The notes under the pieces: generated by a model
The model's database searches: none
Told to the model about the DNA's origin: nothing
Seen by the model: the letters and a program-made list of their open reading frames with translations, nothing else
Shown: one piece after another, positions 42,219 to 50,517 of the stretch
Layout of the letters: each line of letters starts with the position of its first letter
How positions within the stretch are numbered: the stretch's first letter is position 1
NCBI RefSeq assembly: GCF_000372745.1
Contig: NZ_KB889561.1
Span: 811-64,810 of the forward strand
Origin: Embleya scabrispora DSM 41855
GTDB taxonomy: Bacteria; Actinomycetota; Actinomycetes; Streptomycetales; Streptomycetaceae
Direction of reading: 5' to 3'
DNA: 64,000 nucleotides
Made by a program: the position numbers and the translations under genes

Positions 42219-44861
42219 GTGTCGATGTTGTCGCGAGCTCACGGGTCGGCCGGTGCCGCCCGGGGCCGATCCCCCGGCCGCGTCGACCGGCTCTTCCGGC
42301 CCTTCCGACTCACCGCGGATCCGCCCGCCGATCCGCGAGTCGCGCGGTTTCGCAGCGGATGCCCGGACTCGGGCCGGAGCGCGCCATGGATCAATGAGCC
42401 ATGGCATGGGCGACATCAGCCCCCCGGGACGCTCGCCGGTCCCGACGAGGGCATCAGTCCGGAGGAATTGGCGCTCGCGACGCGTAACCACGGCCTGCCG
42501 TTGGAGGCTCTGCGCCACGATGTGACCCCGCCCGGACTGCATTACCTGCTCATCCACTACGACATCCCCACCGCCCGGATCAACGACTGGCGCCTCGTGG
42601 TGGGTGGTCGGGTACGGACACCGCTGACCCTGGACATACGGACGCTGCGGTCCTTCCCGGCCGTCACCCATCGCGTGACGATGGAGTACGCGGGCAACGG
42701 CCGGGCGCGACTGACGCCTCGGCCGATCAGTCAGCCGTGGCTGGTCGAGGCGGTGGGCACCGCCGAGTGGACCGGGGTGCCGCTGCGCCCGCTGCTTGCC
42801 GAGGCCGGAGTGGAACCCGATGCCGTCGAGGCGGTCTTCGGCGGGGCCGACCACGGCGTGGAGCGCGGCGTCGAGCAGGACTACCGGCGCAGTCCGCCGA
42901 CGGCGGTATGCACCGCGAGCGATCCGGAGCCGGAGGTGTCGGTGGCGTACGACATGAACGGGGCGCCGCTGCCCCCGCAACACGGCTGCCCGCTGCGCTT
43001 GGTGGTGCCGGGGTGGTACGGGATGGCGCAGGTGAAATGGCTGCGGGAGATCACGCTGGTCGCCGAGCCGTTCGCGGGCTTCCGGCAGGCGGTGGCATAT
43101 CGGTATCGCCGGGAGCGGGACGAGCCGGGTGAGCCGGTGACGCGGATGGCCCCGAGGGCGTTGATGATTCCGCCCGGGTTTCCGGACTTCATGTCGAGGG
43201 CTCGGGTGGTGCGGCCCGGCCCGGTGCTGTTGGAGGGGAGGGCATGGTCCGGGTTCGGAACGGTTGCCCGGGTCGAGGTGAGCGCGGATGACGGGGGTAC
43301 CTGGAGTGCGGCGGACCTCGCCCCGGAAGACGAACATCGGTGGGCCTGGCGGGGTTGGAGTGCGAGCCGGCCGGCCACCGTCGGCGCCCATGTACTGACT
43401 GTGCGGGCGATCGACGCGGTGGGTGACGCGCAGCCGCTCACCCAGTCCTGGAACTGCGGCGGATTCGGGAACAACGCGGTGCAGTCGGGCGGCGTCGTTT
43501 CGGCGATGACGGATTCGGGGGCAACGTGGCGCGAATGGTGTCCCGGTGCTCGCATCAGGCCCGGGAGGCGGCGACTTCCGACGGGTCGGGGTCGGCGGGC
43601 GCGTTCAGTTGCCGGAGGGGAACAGCGCGTCCTGGGCGGCCTGTTGGGCGGCGAAGAGGGCGCCTTGGAGGACGGCGGAGCCGCCGAGGGTGGTCGCGCG
43701 GACGACGGTGTCGACCGGGGAGAGCGCGGCAACCTTGGCCTGGACGCGTTCGGCGAGGTCGTCGCCGCCGGCGTGGCCGAGTTCGCCGGCGAGGACGACG
43801 CAGCCGGGGTCCAGGACGGCGGTGACGGCGCAGACGCCGAGGGCGAGGCGTCCGGCGAACTCGTCGAGGAATGCGGAGCCCGCGGGGCCGGCGTCGTGGG
43901 CGGCGCGGACGACGGTGGCGCCGAGCGGCTCGATCGGCTCGCCGTGCGGGGTGTGGATGGTCGGGATGAGGTGGCCGAGCCCGTGCCGTTCGGCGAGTTC
44001 GCATACCGCGGGGTTGCCGACCAGCGAGTGGAAGCCTCCGTCGCAGCCGTCGCGCGAGGGCAGGCCGTCGGTGCCGGGGACCGGCAGGAAGCCGAGCTCG
44101 CCGGCGCCACCGGATGCGCCGCGGCGCAGTTTTCCGTCGAGGATGACGGCCGCGCCGATGCCGTTGGCGAGCCACATGAGCACGAACGTCTCGTACTCGC
44201 GGGCGACGCCGAGACGGCGTTCGGCCAGGGCGGCGAGGTTGGTCTCGTTCTCCACGTGGACGGTGGCGCGCAGGCGGTCCTCGAGGGCGCCGGCGAGGCT
44301 GCGGTGCCAGGCGGGGAGGCTCGGTGCCTGGCGCAGTTCGCCGGTGCCGGGGTCGATCAGGCCCGGCGCGCCGATGCCGATGCTGTGCAGGCGGGTGGCA
44401 CCGGCGTCGCGTGCGGCGCGTTCGACGAGGGCGGTGGTCTGGTCGACGGCCGCCTGGATGCCGCCGCTGATGTCGATGGGCGCGACGGCGTCGCCGAGGC
44501 GGGTGCCGAGGAGGTCGGCGATCACGACGCTGACGGTCTCGGTACGGACGTCGAGCGCGGCCAGGTGTGCCATGTCGGCGACGATCCCGTACAGCCGTGC
44601 GTTGGGGCCCCGCCGGCCGGTCGCGGACTCGCCGACGTCGTGGATGAGACCCGAACCCTGCAGACGTTCGACGAGGTCGGCGACGGTCGGGCGGGACAGT
44701 CCGGTGAGCGCCTTGAGCTGCCCCGCCGTCAGCGGGCCCTGCTGCTGGAGAAGCCGCAGGGCGAGCCGGTCGTTGTGGGCTCGGGCGGTGCTGGGAGAGG
44801 CAGGAGGCATGGGGTCGATCCTCGCAGATATTTCTTTCAGGAAGGCTCCCTGATAGTTTAG
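42219..44861 (+). CDS. Sulfite-oxidase-like molybdopterin oxidoreductase, stop lost (family part ends about 43490)
   Basis: Residues 1-425 (to about 43490) match the Mo-cofactor family: ISPEELALATRNHGLPLEAL, LHYLLIHYDIPTARINDWRL, VTMEYAGNGRARLTPRPISQ, GAPLPPQHGCPLRLVVPGWY, VKWLREITLV, then the dimerisation domain (ARVEVSADDGGTWSAADL, LTQSWNCGGFGNNAVQ). Where most relatives have Cys (ECAGNGR), the molybdenum ligand, it has Tyr at 42687-42689. After NNAVQ no stop occurs in this frame for another 1.35 kb, antisense to the ROK gene. A TGA one frame over at 43507 suggests a one-base indel. The start is GTG 42219. A periplasmic or cytosolic role is unclear, and the gene is probably decaying. Confidence 0.65.
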   Translation: MSMLSRAHGSAGAARGRSPGRVDRLFRPFRLTADPPADPRVARFRSGCPDSGRSAPWINEPWHGRHQPPGTLAGPDEGISPEELALATRNHGLPLEALRHDVTPPGLHYLLIHYDIPTARINDWRLVVGGRVRTPLTLDIRTLRSFPAVTHRVTMEYAGNGRARLTPRPISQPWLVEAVGTAEWTGVPLRPLLAEAGVEPDAVEAVFGGADHGVERGVEQDYRRSPPTAVCTASDPEPEVSVAYDMNGAPLPPQHGCPLRLVVPGWYGMAQVKWLREITLVAEPFAGFRQAVAYRYRRERDEPGEPVTRMAPRALMIPPGFPDFMSRARVVRPGPVLLEGRAWSGFGTVARVEVSADDGGTWSAADLAPEDEHRWAWRGWSASRPATVGAHVLTVRAIDAVGDAQPLTQSWNCGGFGNNAVQSGGVVSAMTDSGATWREWCPGARIRPGRRRLPTGRGRRARSVAGGEQRVLGGLLGGEEGALEDGGAAEGGRADDGVDRGERGNLGLDAFGEVVAAGVAEFAGEDDAAGVQDGGDGADAEGEASGELVEECGARGAGVVGGADDGGAERLDRLAVRGVDGRDEVAEPVPFGEFAYRGVADQRVEASVAAVARGQAVGAGDRQEAELAGATGCAAAQFSVEDDGRADAVGEPHEHERLVLAGDAETAFGQGGEVGLVLHVDGGAQAVLEGAGEAAVPGGEARCLAQFAGAGVDQARRADADAVQAGGTGVACGAFDEGGGLVDGRLDAAADVDGRDGVAEAGAEEVGDHDADGLGTDVERGQVCHVGDDPVQPCVGAPPAGRGLADVVDETRTLQTFDEVGDGRAGQSGERLELPRRQRALLLEKPQGEPVVVGSGGAGRGRRHGVDPRRYFFQEGSLIV
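43605..44810 (-). CDS. ROK family transcriptional regulator (NagC/XylR type)
   Basis: 401 residues. The N-terminal HTH reads RLALRLLQQQGPLTAGQLKA, LTGLSRPTVADLVERLQGSG. The ROK sugar-kinase fold then shows LAALDVRTETVSVVIADLLG, IGIGAPGLIDPGTGELRQAP, VENETNLAALAERRLGVARE and GASGGAGELGFLPVPGTDGL. The zinc motif of ROK proteins (CxCGxxGC) is replaced by SRDGCDGGFHSL, so metal binding is reduced. The ligand is probably a sugar or amino sugar. ATG 44810. A ROK-type operator lies 27 bases upstream. The divergent downstream genes (small ORF and YbjJ-type MFS) are plausible targets. Confidence 0.9.
   Translation of the reverse strand: MPPASPSTARAHNDRLALRLLQQQGPLTAGQLKALTGLSRPTVADLVERLQGSGLIHDVGESATGRRGPNARLYGIVADMAHLAALDVRTETVSVVIADLLGTRLGDAVAPIDISGGIQAAVDQTTALVERAARDAGATRLHSIGIGAPGLIDPGTGELRQAPSLPAWHRSLAGALEDRLRATVHVENETNLAALAERRLGVAREYETFVLMWLANGIGAAVILDGKLRRGASGGAGELGFLPVPGTDGLPSRDGCDGGFHSLVGNPAVCELAERHGLGHLIPTIHTPHGEPIEPLGATVVRAAHDAGPAGSAFLDEFAGRLALGVCAVTAVLDPGCVVLAGELGHAGGDDLAERVQAKVAALSPVDTVVRATTLGGSAVLQGALFAAQQAAQDALFPSGN
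44837..44853. promoter_or_regulatory. ROK operator candidate
   Basis: TCAGGAAGGCTCCCTGA is an inexact palindrome close to the TTAGGAAA-TTTCCTAA type used by actinobacterial ROK repressors. It lies 27 bases before the ROK start and 54 before the divergent ORF, in an AT-richer promoter zone (AGATATTTCTTT, ATAGTTTAG). Confidence 0.6.
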
Positions 44862-44906
44862 CGTCGGCCGGCGGGGAGGCGGAGCCGGCGACCCAGGGAG
44901 GGTTTC

Positions 44907-45182
44907 ATGTCTTTTGAAGCGATTCAGGCGGCCGGCATCGTCGGTGCCATTCAGGCGGTCCGCTGTGGCCCGGGGCGGGAAATGGGCATCGGCGGTCCCA
45001 CCGGCGTCACCGCCGTCACCCCGAGGCCCGGCATCACGGATGCCTTCGATCCGCGCGCGCGGGCGGCCCGGCGGCGCCGGGGGCCGCGCTACAGGGGCGA
45101 TGTCGTCTGGCAGGCCACCGAGCGTGCCGCCGCGAACAACCGTGATGCGGACGGCGCTCGCGGTACGGAGGGGCGACGGTGA
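44907..45182 (+). CDS. Small protein coupled to MFS transporter
   Basis: 91 residues: MSFEAIQAAGIVGAIQAVRC, then Gly/Arg-rich text (GPTGVTAVTPRPGITDAFDP, RRRGPRYRGDVVWQATERAA). The family was not recognised. A good ribosome site (GGGAGG) precedes ATG 44907, and its TGA overlaps the GTG of the MFS gene (GTGA), so translation is probably coupled. It could be a true small accessory protein or a leader ORF used to couple translation. Confidence 0.45.
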   Translation: MSFEAIQAAGIVGAIQAVRCGPGREMGIGGPTGVTAVTPRPGITDAFDPRARAARRRRGPRYRGDVVWQATERAAANNRDADGARGTEGRR

Positions 45183-46414
45183 CGGACGGCGGAACGGCCG
45201 GGGCCGTCCCCGCGCCGGCCCCGGCCGCCGCGCCCGGGACCGACCCCGGCGACGTCGAGGGTCTCGCGGAGCGGGCGCGTGTCATCCGCGCGCGCTGGGC
45301 CATCGCGGCGGTGTTCGCCGTGCACGGCGCGGTGATCGGCAACTTCGCCACCCGCGTGCCGTGGATCCGGGACCACGCGGGCATCGGCCCGGGGCAGTTG
45401 GGCATCGCGCTGGCATTCCCGGCGATCGGCGCGTCACTCGCGATGCCGCTCGCCGCGGCGATCAGCCACCGGCTCGGCGCGCGCTTCGCGCTGCGGATCC
45501 TGCTGTCGCTGTGGACACTGGCGCTCGCGTTGCCGTCGTCGGCGCCGAACCTGGTCGTGCTGTGCGTGACGCTGTTCGTGTTCGGCGCGTCGGCCGGAAT
45601 GCCGGACGTCGCGATGAACGCGCTCGGCGTGGAGACCGAGAACCGGCTGGGTCGGTCGATCATGTCGGGCCTGCACGGCATGTGGAGCCTGGGGGTGCTG
45701 ATCGGCTCCGCCGTCGGCACCCTCGCCGCGCACTTGGACCTCGACGCGCGGCTCCACCACCTGGGCGCCGCCCTGGTGTTGCTGCTGCTCGGCCTGTCGG
45801 CCACGCGCGGTGTGCTGGACGTGTCGCCGGATCCGGACCAGGAAGCCCCGCCGCGCTTCGCGCTGCCGCCGAAGTCGGCGCTGCTGATCGGCATCGTCGG
45901 CTTCTGCGCGGTGTTCGGGGAGGGTGCGAGCCTGGACTGGTCGGCGGTCTACCTGAAGGACGAACTCGGCACGTCGGCGGGCCTGGCGGCGGCGACCACC
46001 ACGGCGTTCGCGCTGATGATGGCGGTGGCGCGGTTCGCGGGCGACGCGGTCGTGGACCGGTTCGGCCCGGTCGGCACGGTGCGCGCCGGGGGCGTACTGG
46101 CCACGGCGGGCGGCCTGTTGGTGGTCACCGCGCCGGCCCCGGCGTTCGCGATGGCGGGCTTCGGCCTGCTCGGCCTGGGCATCGCGGTCGTCGTCCCGCT
46201 GGCCTTCGCGGCGGCGGCGCGCAGCGGCCCCAACGCGAGCCAGGCCATCGCGGGCGTCGCGACGGTCACCTACACCTCGGGCCTGATCGCTCCGTCGCTG
46301 ATCGGCGGGTTGGCACACGCGACGTCGCTGGTGGCCTCGTTCGGCGTGGTGACGGCGCTGTCCTTCGGCCTGATCGCGGGCGCGAACGTGCTGCGGGTGA
46401 AGGCGAAGACCTAG
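45179..46414 (+). CDS. MFS transporter, YbjJ-like (FHS-related) family
   Basis: 411 residues, 12 helices, after a disordered Ala/Pro leader of about 25 residues. Typical stretches are FAVHGAVIGNFATRVPWIRD, AISHRLGARFALRILLSL (motif A variant), VFGASAGMPDVAMNALGVET, IMSGLHGMWSLGVLIGSAVG and, in the second half, FGEGASLDWSAVYLKDELGT. The family is implicated in sugar or drug transport; the role is unproven. GTG 45179 overlaps the preceding ORF by four bases. Divergent from the ROK regulator, which may control it in response to a sugar. Confidence 0.9.
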   Translation: MTDGGTAGAVPAPAPAAAPGTDPGDVEGLAERARVIRARWAIAAVFAVHGAVIGNFATRVPWIRDHAGIGPGQLGIALAFPAIGASLAMPLAAAISHRLGARFALRILLSLWTLALALPSSAPNLVVLCVTLFVFGASAGMPDVAMNALGVETENRLGRSIMSGLHGMWSLGVLIGSAVGTLAAHLDLDARLHHLGAALVLLLLGLSATRGVLDVSPDPDQEAPPRFALPPKSALLIGIVGFCAVFGEGASLDWSAVYLKDELGTSAGLAAATTTAFALMMAVARFAGDAVVDRFGPVGTVRAGGVLATAGGLLVVTAPAPAFAMAGFGLLGLGIAVVVPLAFAAAARSGPNASQAIAGVATVTYTSGLIAPSLIGGLAHATSLVASFGVVTALSFGLIAGANVLRVKAKT

Positions 46415-46437
46415 GGGGTGCCTTCGTCGGCGACGTG

Positions 46438-46683
46438 GCATTCGCATGGGCCCGACCGGCCCGAGCCGGACCGTCCCGATCCGCCCGGGCCGGGCCGAGC
46501 GGATCGGGAAGATGCGGCTCGGGAGAGTTCGGGCCGGGTGCGGTCGGCTCGGAACCGCCCGAGCCGGGAGCGAGCGGGTCGGAACCAGGCGGGTCGGGAC
46601 CGAGCCGGGCGAATCGGTCCCGAGCGAATCCGTCCCGGGCGGATCGAGTCCGGGCCGACCACCCGGGCCGGGACCAGGCGACG
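46438..46683. repeat. Low-complexity G/C repeat tract between convergent genes
   Basis: About 240 bases built from imperfect units of the kind CGGGTCGGAACC and CGAGCCGGGA. No gene is supported. It separates the convergent MFS and response-regulator genes and may fold into several alternative hairpins, acting as a transcription barrier. Confidence 0.55.
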
Positions 46684-47343
46684 CTATGCCGGCCCCTCCC
46701 CCAGACCCGCGTCCCGGGCCAGTGCGACCGCCTCGGCGCGGGTGCGGGCGCGGAGTTTGGCGAGGACGTCGGCGACGCGGTTGCGAATCGTCTTCTCGGA
46801 CAGCACCAACCGGGTCGCGATCGCGGAGTTGGGCAGGCCGCGGGCCAGCAGATCGAGGATCTCCCGTTCCCGGTCGGTGAGTTGGGGAAAGGGGCCGGCG
46901 CCGCGCGCGGTGCTCGACGTGCCGGCGAAGAAGGACAGGACGCGTTGCGCGATCCGCGGACCGAACACCGCCTCGCCGCGGGCCACGCCCAGCAGGGCGC
47001 GGCGGATGTCGTCTCCGTCGGCCTCCTTCAGGAGATACCCGCGAGCCCCGGCACGCAGTGCGGCGAACACCGTGTCGTCGTCCTCGTCCATGGTCAGCAC
47101 GATCACCGCCGTGCGCGGAAACCCGGTACCGATACGGGCCGTCGCCTCCAGACCGCCGACGCCGGGCATCCGCAGGTCCATCAGGACGACGTCCGGATCG
47201 AGCGCGGCGACCCGCTCCAACGCCTCGGCGCCGTCCCGGGCCTGACCGATCGTCAGGATGTCGTCGAAGTCCTCCAGGATCGCCGCCATGCCGGCGCGGA
47301 ACACCGGGTGGTCGTCCACGATCAGCACCCGTACCGCGCTCAC
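46684..47343 (-). CDS. NarL/FixJ-type response regulator
   Basis: 219 residues. The receiver domain has VRVLIVDDHPVFRAGM (acidic pocket DD), the phospho-acceptor Asp in DPDVVLMDLRMPGVGG, the Thr in VIVLTMDEDDD and the Lys in GYLLKEAD. The LuxR-type HTH at the C-terminus reads LTDREREILDLLARGLPNSA, IATRLVLSEKTIRNRVADVL. The start is GTG 47343, overlapping the kinase stop by four bases (GTGA), so the pair is translated together. The kinase upstream is its partner. Convergent with the YbjJ-type MFS gene. Confidence 0.93.
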   Translation of the reverse strand: MSAVRVLIVDDHPVFRAGMAAILEDFDDILTIGQARDGAEALERVAALDPDVVLMDLRMPGVGGLEATARIGTGFPRTAVIVLTMDEDDDTVFAALRAGARGYLLKEADGDDIRRALLGVARGEAVFGPRIAQRVLSFFAGTSSTARGAGPFPQLTDREREILDLLARGLPNSAIATRLVLSEKTIRNRVADVLAKLRARTRAEAVALARDAGLGEGPA

Positions 47344-49379
47344 GCCGGCAGCTCCGCCCGCACGATGGTGCCGCCGCCCTTGGCCGGGCGGATGTCCAGC
47401 CTGCCACCGACCTCGACCGCTCGTTCGCCCATGCTCCGCAGGCCCACCCCCGCGTGCGGTCGCGCGGGCACCCCGCATCCGTTGTCCCTGATCTCCACCA
47501 CCAATGTCCCATCCGGGCGAATTCCCGCGCCCAATCGCAGTTCCCCGGCCGCACTGTGCCGGATCGCATTGGAGATCGCCTCGGCGGCTATCGCGTAGGC
47601 GGCGACCTCCACCGCGGCGGGCAACCCCTCCAGCCCGGACCCGATCGAGGCGGCGCAGTGCGGCGTCTCGTAGCCCGCGACCAGGTCGCGCAACGCCCCG
47701 GCCAGGCCGAGCTGATCGAGGATGGGCGGACGCAGCCCGTGCACGACGTTGCGCACGTCGGCCACCGCCTGGCGCAGCCGATCCCGCACCGCGCGGGCGC
47801 GCTCGGCCAGATCCTCGTCCCCACGCGCCGCCAACCTGCGGGCCAGGGCGTCGAGTTGGTGCGCGGTGCCGGCGAGTACGGGCCCGACACCGTCGTGCAG
47901 GTCGGCCCGGATCCGGCGACGCTCCTCCTCGCGCGCGGTGACGATGCGCGCCCGGCTGTCCGCGACGTCGGCGACCAGCCCCGCGGCGTAGGCGAGGGTC
48001 GCCGCGCGCGCCGCGACCTCCTCGACGGCGGACTGTTCCTCGGGCGTCCACCGCTCGTCCGGTCGCCGCAGCCCCACGCGCAGTTCGCCCAGCCGCTGCC
48101 CGAGCGCGTACGCGGGCACCGTCCGCCACCCCGCGACGGGCGCGCCGGCGGAGGCGGACACGTCGCCGTGGAAGGCCACGTACGGCAACCGCAGCGCCCG
48201 GGCGAGCGCGTCCACGAGGCGCTGCAACGCCTCGGCCGGTTCGGACGCCGGTGCCACGTGCCGACCGACCCGCGCGACCACGGCGTACGGGTCGTGCCGA
48301 TGGCCGAACAACCAATGATCCACCGCGGCCTGCACCGCTCCGCGTCCGGACGCGGCGACCAGCGCGAGCACCGCCACCGCGAGCACGCCGGTCGGCGAAC
48401 CCGGCGCGACGCTACCGATGCCGAGCACGATCGCCGCGTACAGACCGGCCGTGAGCGCGCTCAGCACGACGTAGACGATCGTGCGGTTGAGCACGAACTC
48501 CACGTCGAACATGCGGTGTCGCAACATCGCGATGGCGATGCCGAGGGCGGGCGCGGACAGCGCGACGCCCATCACCACGTCGCTGAGCACACTGTCGTGC
48601 ACCGTGAGCGGCGCCAGACACAGCCCGGCGGCCAGGACCACGCTGCCGAGCAGCAGCCACTGCAACTGGGTGCGGCGCACGCCCACCACCCGCCGGCTGC
48701 GCACGAGTACGGCGCAGGCGCCGACCACCGTGCCCGGCAACAGCGTGGTGAACGCGCCCACCAGCACGACGTAGCGGATCCACTCGCCTCCCGGGATCCC
48801 GAGCGGGTTGTCGACGTGGTCCGAGACGTCGAGGCGCCCGGGGCGCACCATGGCCGCGAGCATGGTCACCGTCGCGATCGTGACCAGCGTGTACGCGATC
48901 GGCCGCCACCGCGTCGACGGCAGGCGGCCGTCGGGGAACAGCAGCAGGAGCAGCGGCACGACGAAGAAGTACAGGCAGAACCCCCACGAGCCGACCCACG
49001 CGGCGGCCCGAGCCCCCGGAAGGGGATCGACGGCGCCCAGAGCGGAGGCGGCACCGTACAGGGCGAGCAGCAGGTACGGCCCGATCGTCACGGGCGCGAC
49101 CAAGAGCCAGCCGACCGGATTGCGCGGCCGCCCCCGCACGACGAACGCGCCGAGCACCGGCCAGACGGCGCCCAGGACCAGGTCGGACCAGTAGAGCGGC
49201 GTGACGTCGGCGCGCGCCGACACCCAGGCGTGCGTGGGCGGCACGGCGGCGCAGCAGGCCACCGCGATCCCGGCGAGGGCGCAGGCGATGCGTACGAGCG
49301 TCCGGTCGGGCAGGTTCCGCACCCAGGCGGGTGCGTGCCCGAGGAAGGCGACTTCGGACGTTGTGGTCACGGGCGTCAT
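47340..49379 (-). CDS. Membrane sensor histidine kinase (HisKA_3 / NarL-partner type)
   Basis: 679 residues. The N-terminal half has about ten hydrophobic segments (ALAGIAVACCAAVPPTHAWV, WGFCLYFFVVPLLLLLFPDG, VVLSALTAGLYAAIVLGIGS), followed by a GAF-like region (LQRLVDALARALRLPYVAFH). The dimerisation helix holds the phospho-His in EEERRRIRADLHDGVGPVLA. The ATPase domain shows AEAISNAIRHSAAGELRL (N-box), EIRDNGCGVPARPHAGVGL (G1) and GLRSMGERAVEVGGRL (G2). The start at ATG 49379 is chosen because it lies just before the membrane part. The stimulus is unknown; many TMs suggest a lipid or membrane cue. Confidence 0.9.
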   Translation of the reverse strand: MTPVTTTSEVAFLGHAPAWVRNLPDRTLVRIACALAGIAVACCAAVPPTHAWVSARADVTPLYWSDLVLGAVWPVLGAFVVRGRPRNPVGWLLVAPVTIGPYLLLALYGAASALGAVDPLPGARAAAWVGSWGFCLYFFVVPLLLLLFPDGRLPSTRWRPIAYTLVTIATVTMLAAMVRPGRLDVSDHVDNPLGIPGGEWIRYVVLVGAFTTLLPGTVVGACAVLVRSRRVVGVRRTQLQWLLLGSVVLAAGLCLAPLTVHDSVLSDVVMGVALSAPALGIAIAMLRHRMFDVEFVLNRTIVYVVLSALTAGLYAAIVLGIGSVAPGSPTGVLAVAVLALVAASGRGAVQAAVDHWLFGHRHDPYAVVARVGRHVAPASEPAEALQRLVDALARALRLPYVAFHGDVSASAGAPVAGWRTVPAYALGQRLGELRVGLRRPDERWTPEEQSAVEEVAARAATLAYAAGLVADVADSRARIVTAREEERRRIRADLHDGVGPVLAGTAHQLDALARRLAARGDEDLAERARAVRDRLRQAVADVRNVVHGLRPPILDQLGLAGALRDLVAGYETPHCAASIGSGLEGLPAAVEVAAYAIAAEAISNAIRHSAAGELRLGAGIRPDGTLVVEIRDNGCGVPARPHAGVGLRSMGERAVEVGGRLDIRPAKGGGTIVRAELPA

Positions 49380-49504
49380 GCTCTCGCACCGGCCGCGGCG
49401 CCCGAAACCGGTGCCCGGCAACCGGGGGCGGCCGTCCCTCGTGCCCGGGACGCCGGGCGCGGGACGGTGTTCCTCGTCAGCGCACGACGATTCGGGGGGA
49501 ACCG

Positions 49505-50203
49505 ATGACATACACCGATCCACTGCCGCCCACCACGAGCGAATCCGTGGCCGAGGACATCCCGCACCGGCGCGCCCTGTGGCCTTTGGTCGGCGCTGCG
49601 GCGGGAGCGCTGGGCATCGTCGCGACCCTGGTCACCGACCTGCACGTGGCCGAGGACAAGGAGACGATGACGGCCGCGATGATCGCCGAGGTGGACCCGA
49701 CGAAGGCGCGGATCGGCTTCTACGCCGGGTATCTGACGGTGGGTCTGCTCCTGTTGTTGGCCGCCTCGTGGCGTCGGCGCGTCGAGCCGAGGGTGCCGGG
49801 CAGTACGGCGGCGCGTGTGGTGAGCGGGGGGCTCACCGCCGCGGCCGGCGCGCTGGCCCTGGGATACGGCTGGAAGGGCGCGTTCGCGATCTACGGCCAC
49901 GGCGCTTCCGAATCGTCCTCGTTCGACGACCAGGGCAGGCTCGTCTACTTCGTGCTCAACGACTTCGGCGGCTATATCGGCTGGCTGGGCGTGCTCGTCG
50001 CGGCGTGCGCCGTGGCGTGGATGGCGTTGCGCGAACGCACCGTCTCGCGCTGGATCGGTTGGGTGAGCGTGCTGTTCGCCGCGCCGCCGATCGTGGCGAT
50101 GGTCGCCATGGCGGTACCCGGACTGCCGGCGTTGACGATGCCGGCGTGGCTGATCGTGACGTGCCTGGGCCTGACCCTGGGACGGAGCACGATCACGCGC
50201 TGA
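49505..50203 (+). CDS. Hypothetical multi-pass membrane protein
   Basis: 232 residues, six or so hydrophobic helices (WPLVGAAAGALGIVATLVTD, IGFYAGYLTVGLLLLLAASW, GGLTAAAGALALGYGWKGAF, YIGWLGVLVAACAVAWMALR and more). Conserved-looking loops contain FDDQGRLVYFVLNDFGGYIG. It resembles DUF4386-like or similar actinobacterial membrane proteins, without a firm match. ATG 49505 has GGGGGAA upstream. Divergent from the sensor kinase across 125 bases, so it may be a target or accessory of that two-component system. Confidence 0.7.
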   Translation: MTYTDPLPPTTSESVAEDIPHRRALWPLVGAAAGALGIVATLVTDLHVAEDKETMTAAMIAEVDPTKARIGFYAGYLTVGLLLLLAASWRRRVEPRVPGSTAARVVSGGLTAAAGALALGYGWKGAFAIYGHGASESSSFDDQGRLVYFVLNDFGGYIGWLGVLVAACAVAWMALRERTVSRWIGWVSVLFAAPPIVAMVAMAVPGLPALTMPAWLIVTCLGLTLGRSTITR

Positions 50204-50517
50204 CCTCCGGTGGGGGAGCCGGATGGGGGGCAGGGCGCCGCGGACCTTCGGGTTTGCGGCGCCTTGGGCGTGGGGGTTGGGATTGCGGTGGCCCGGGGGC
50301 GGGGTGGCTCGGGTGCGCAGCCGCCGACCGGGCGCCCGGCAACGGTGGTGTGTGGGCGGCCGACCGGCCCTGCGAGCCCGATGGCGGCCGGCAGCCATGG
50401 CGGTGTGACCAAGCGCAGGCCCAGCCGCGCCCCGTGGTCGTGCCCTGGCGAGGGTGGGCGGCCCGCGTCGCGTAGTCGGGAGTTTCCGTTGTTTCCTGTC
50501 GGCGACTGCCCCGGCGG
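50204..50517. other. Gene-free stretch between membrane protein and sigma remnant
   Basis: Only open shadow frames; no ribosome site, hairpin or family. It may be the decayed 3' end of the sigma gene (minus strand). Confidence 0.35.

Noticed and set aside
42219-44861. An 880-residue Mo-oxidoreductase with a 450-residue novel C-terminal domain
   Set aside because: The extra part lies antisense to a full ROK gene and reads Gly/Arg/Ala-rich like a shadow frame; a lost stop is simpler than a new domain.
44914-47598. 894-codon plus ORF over the MFS and two-component genes
   Set aside because: Out-of-frame shadow of the YbjJ-type MFS followed by antisense of the response regulator.
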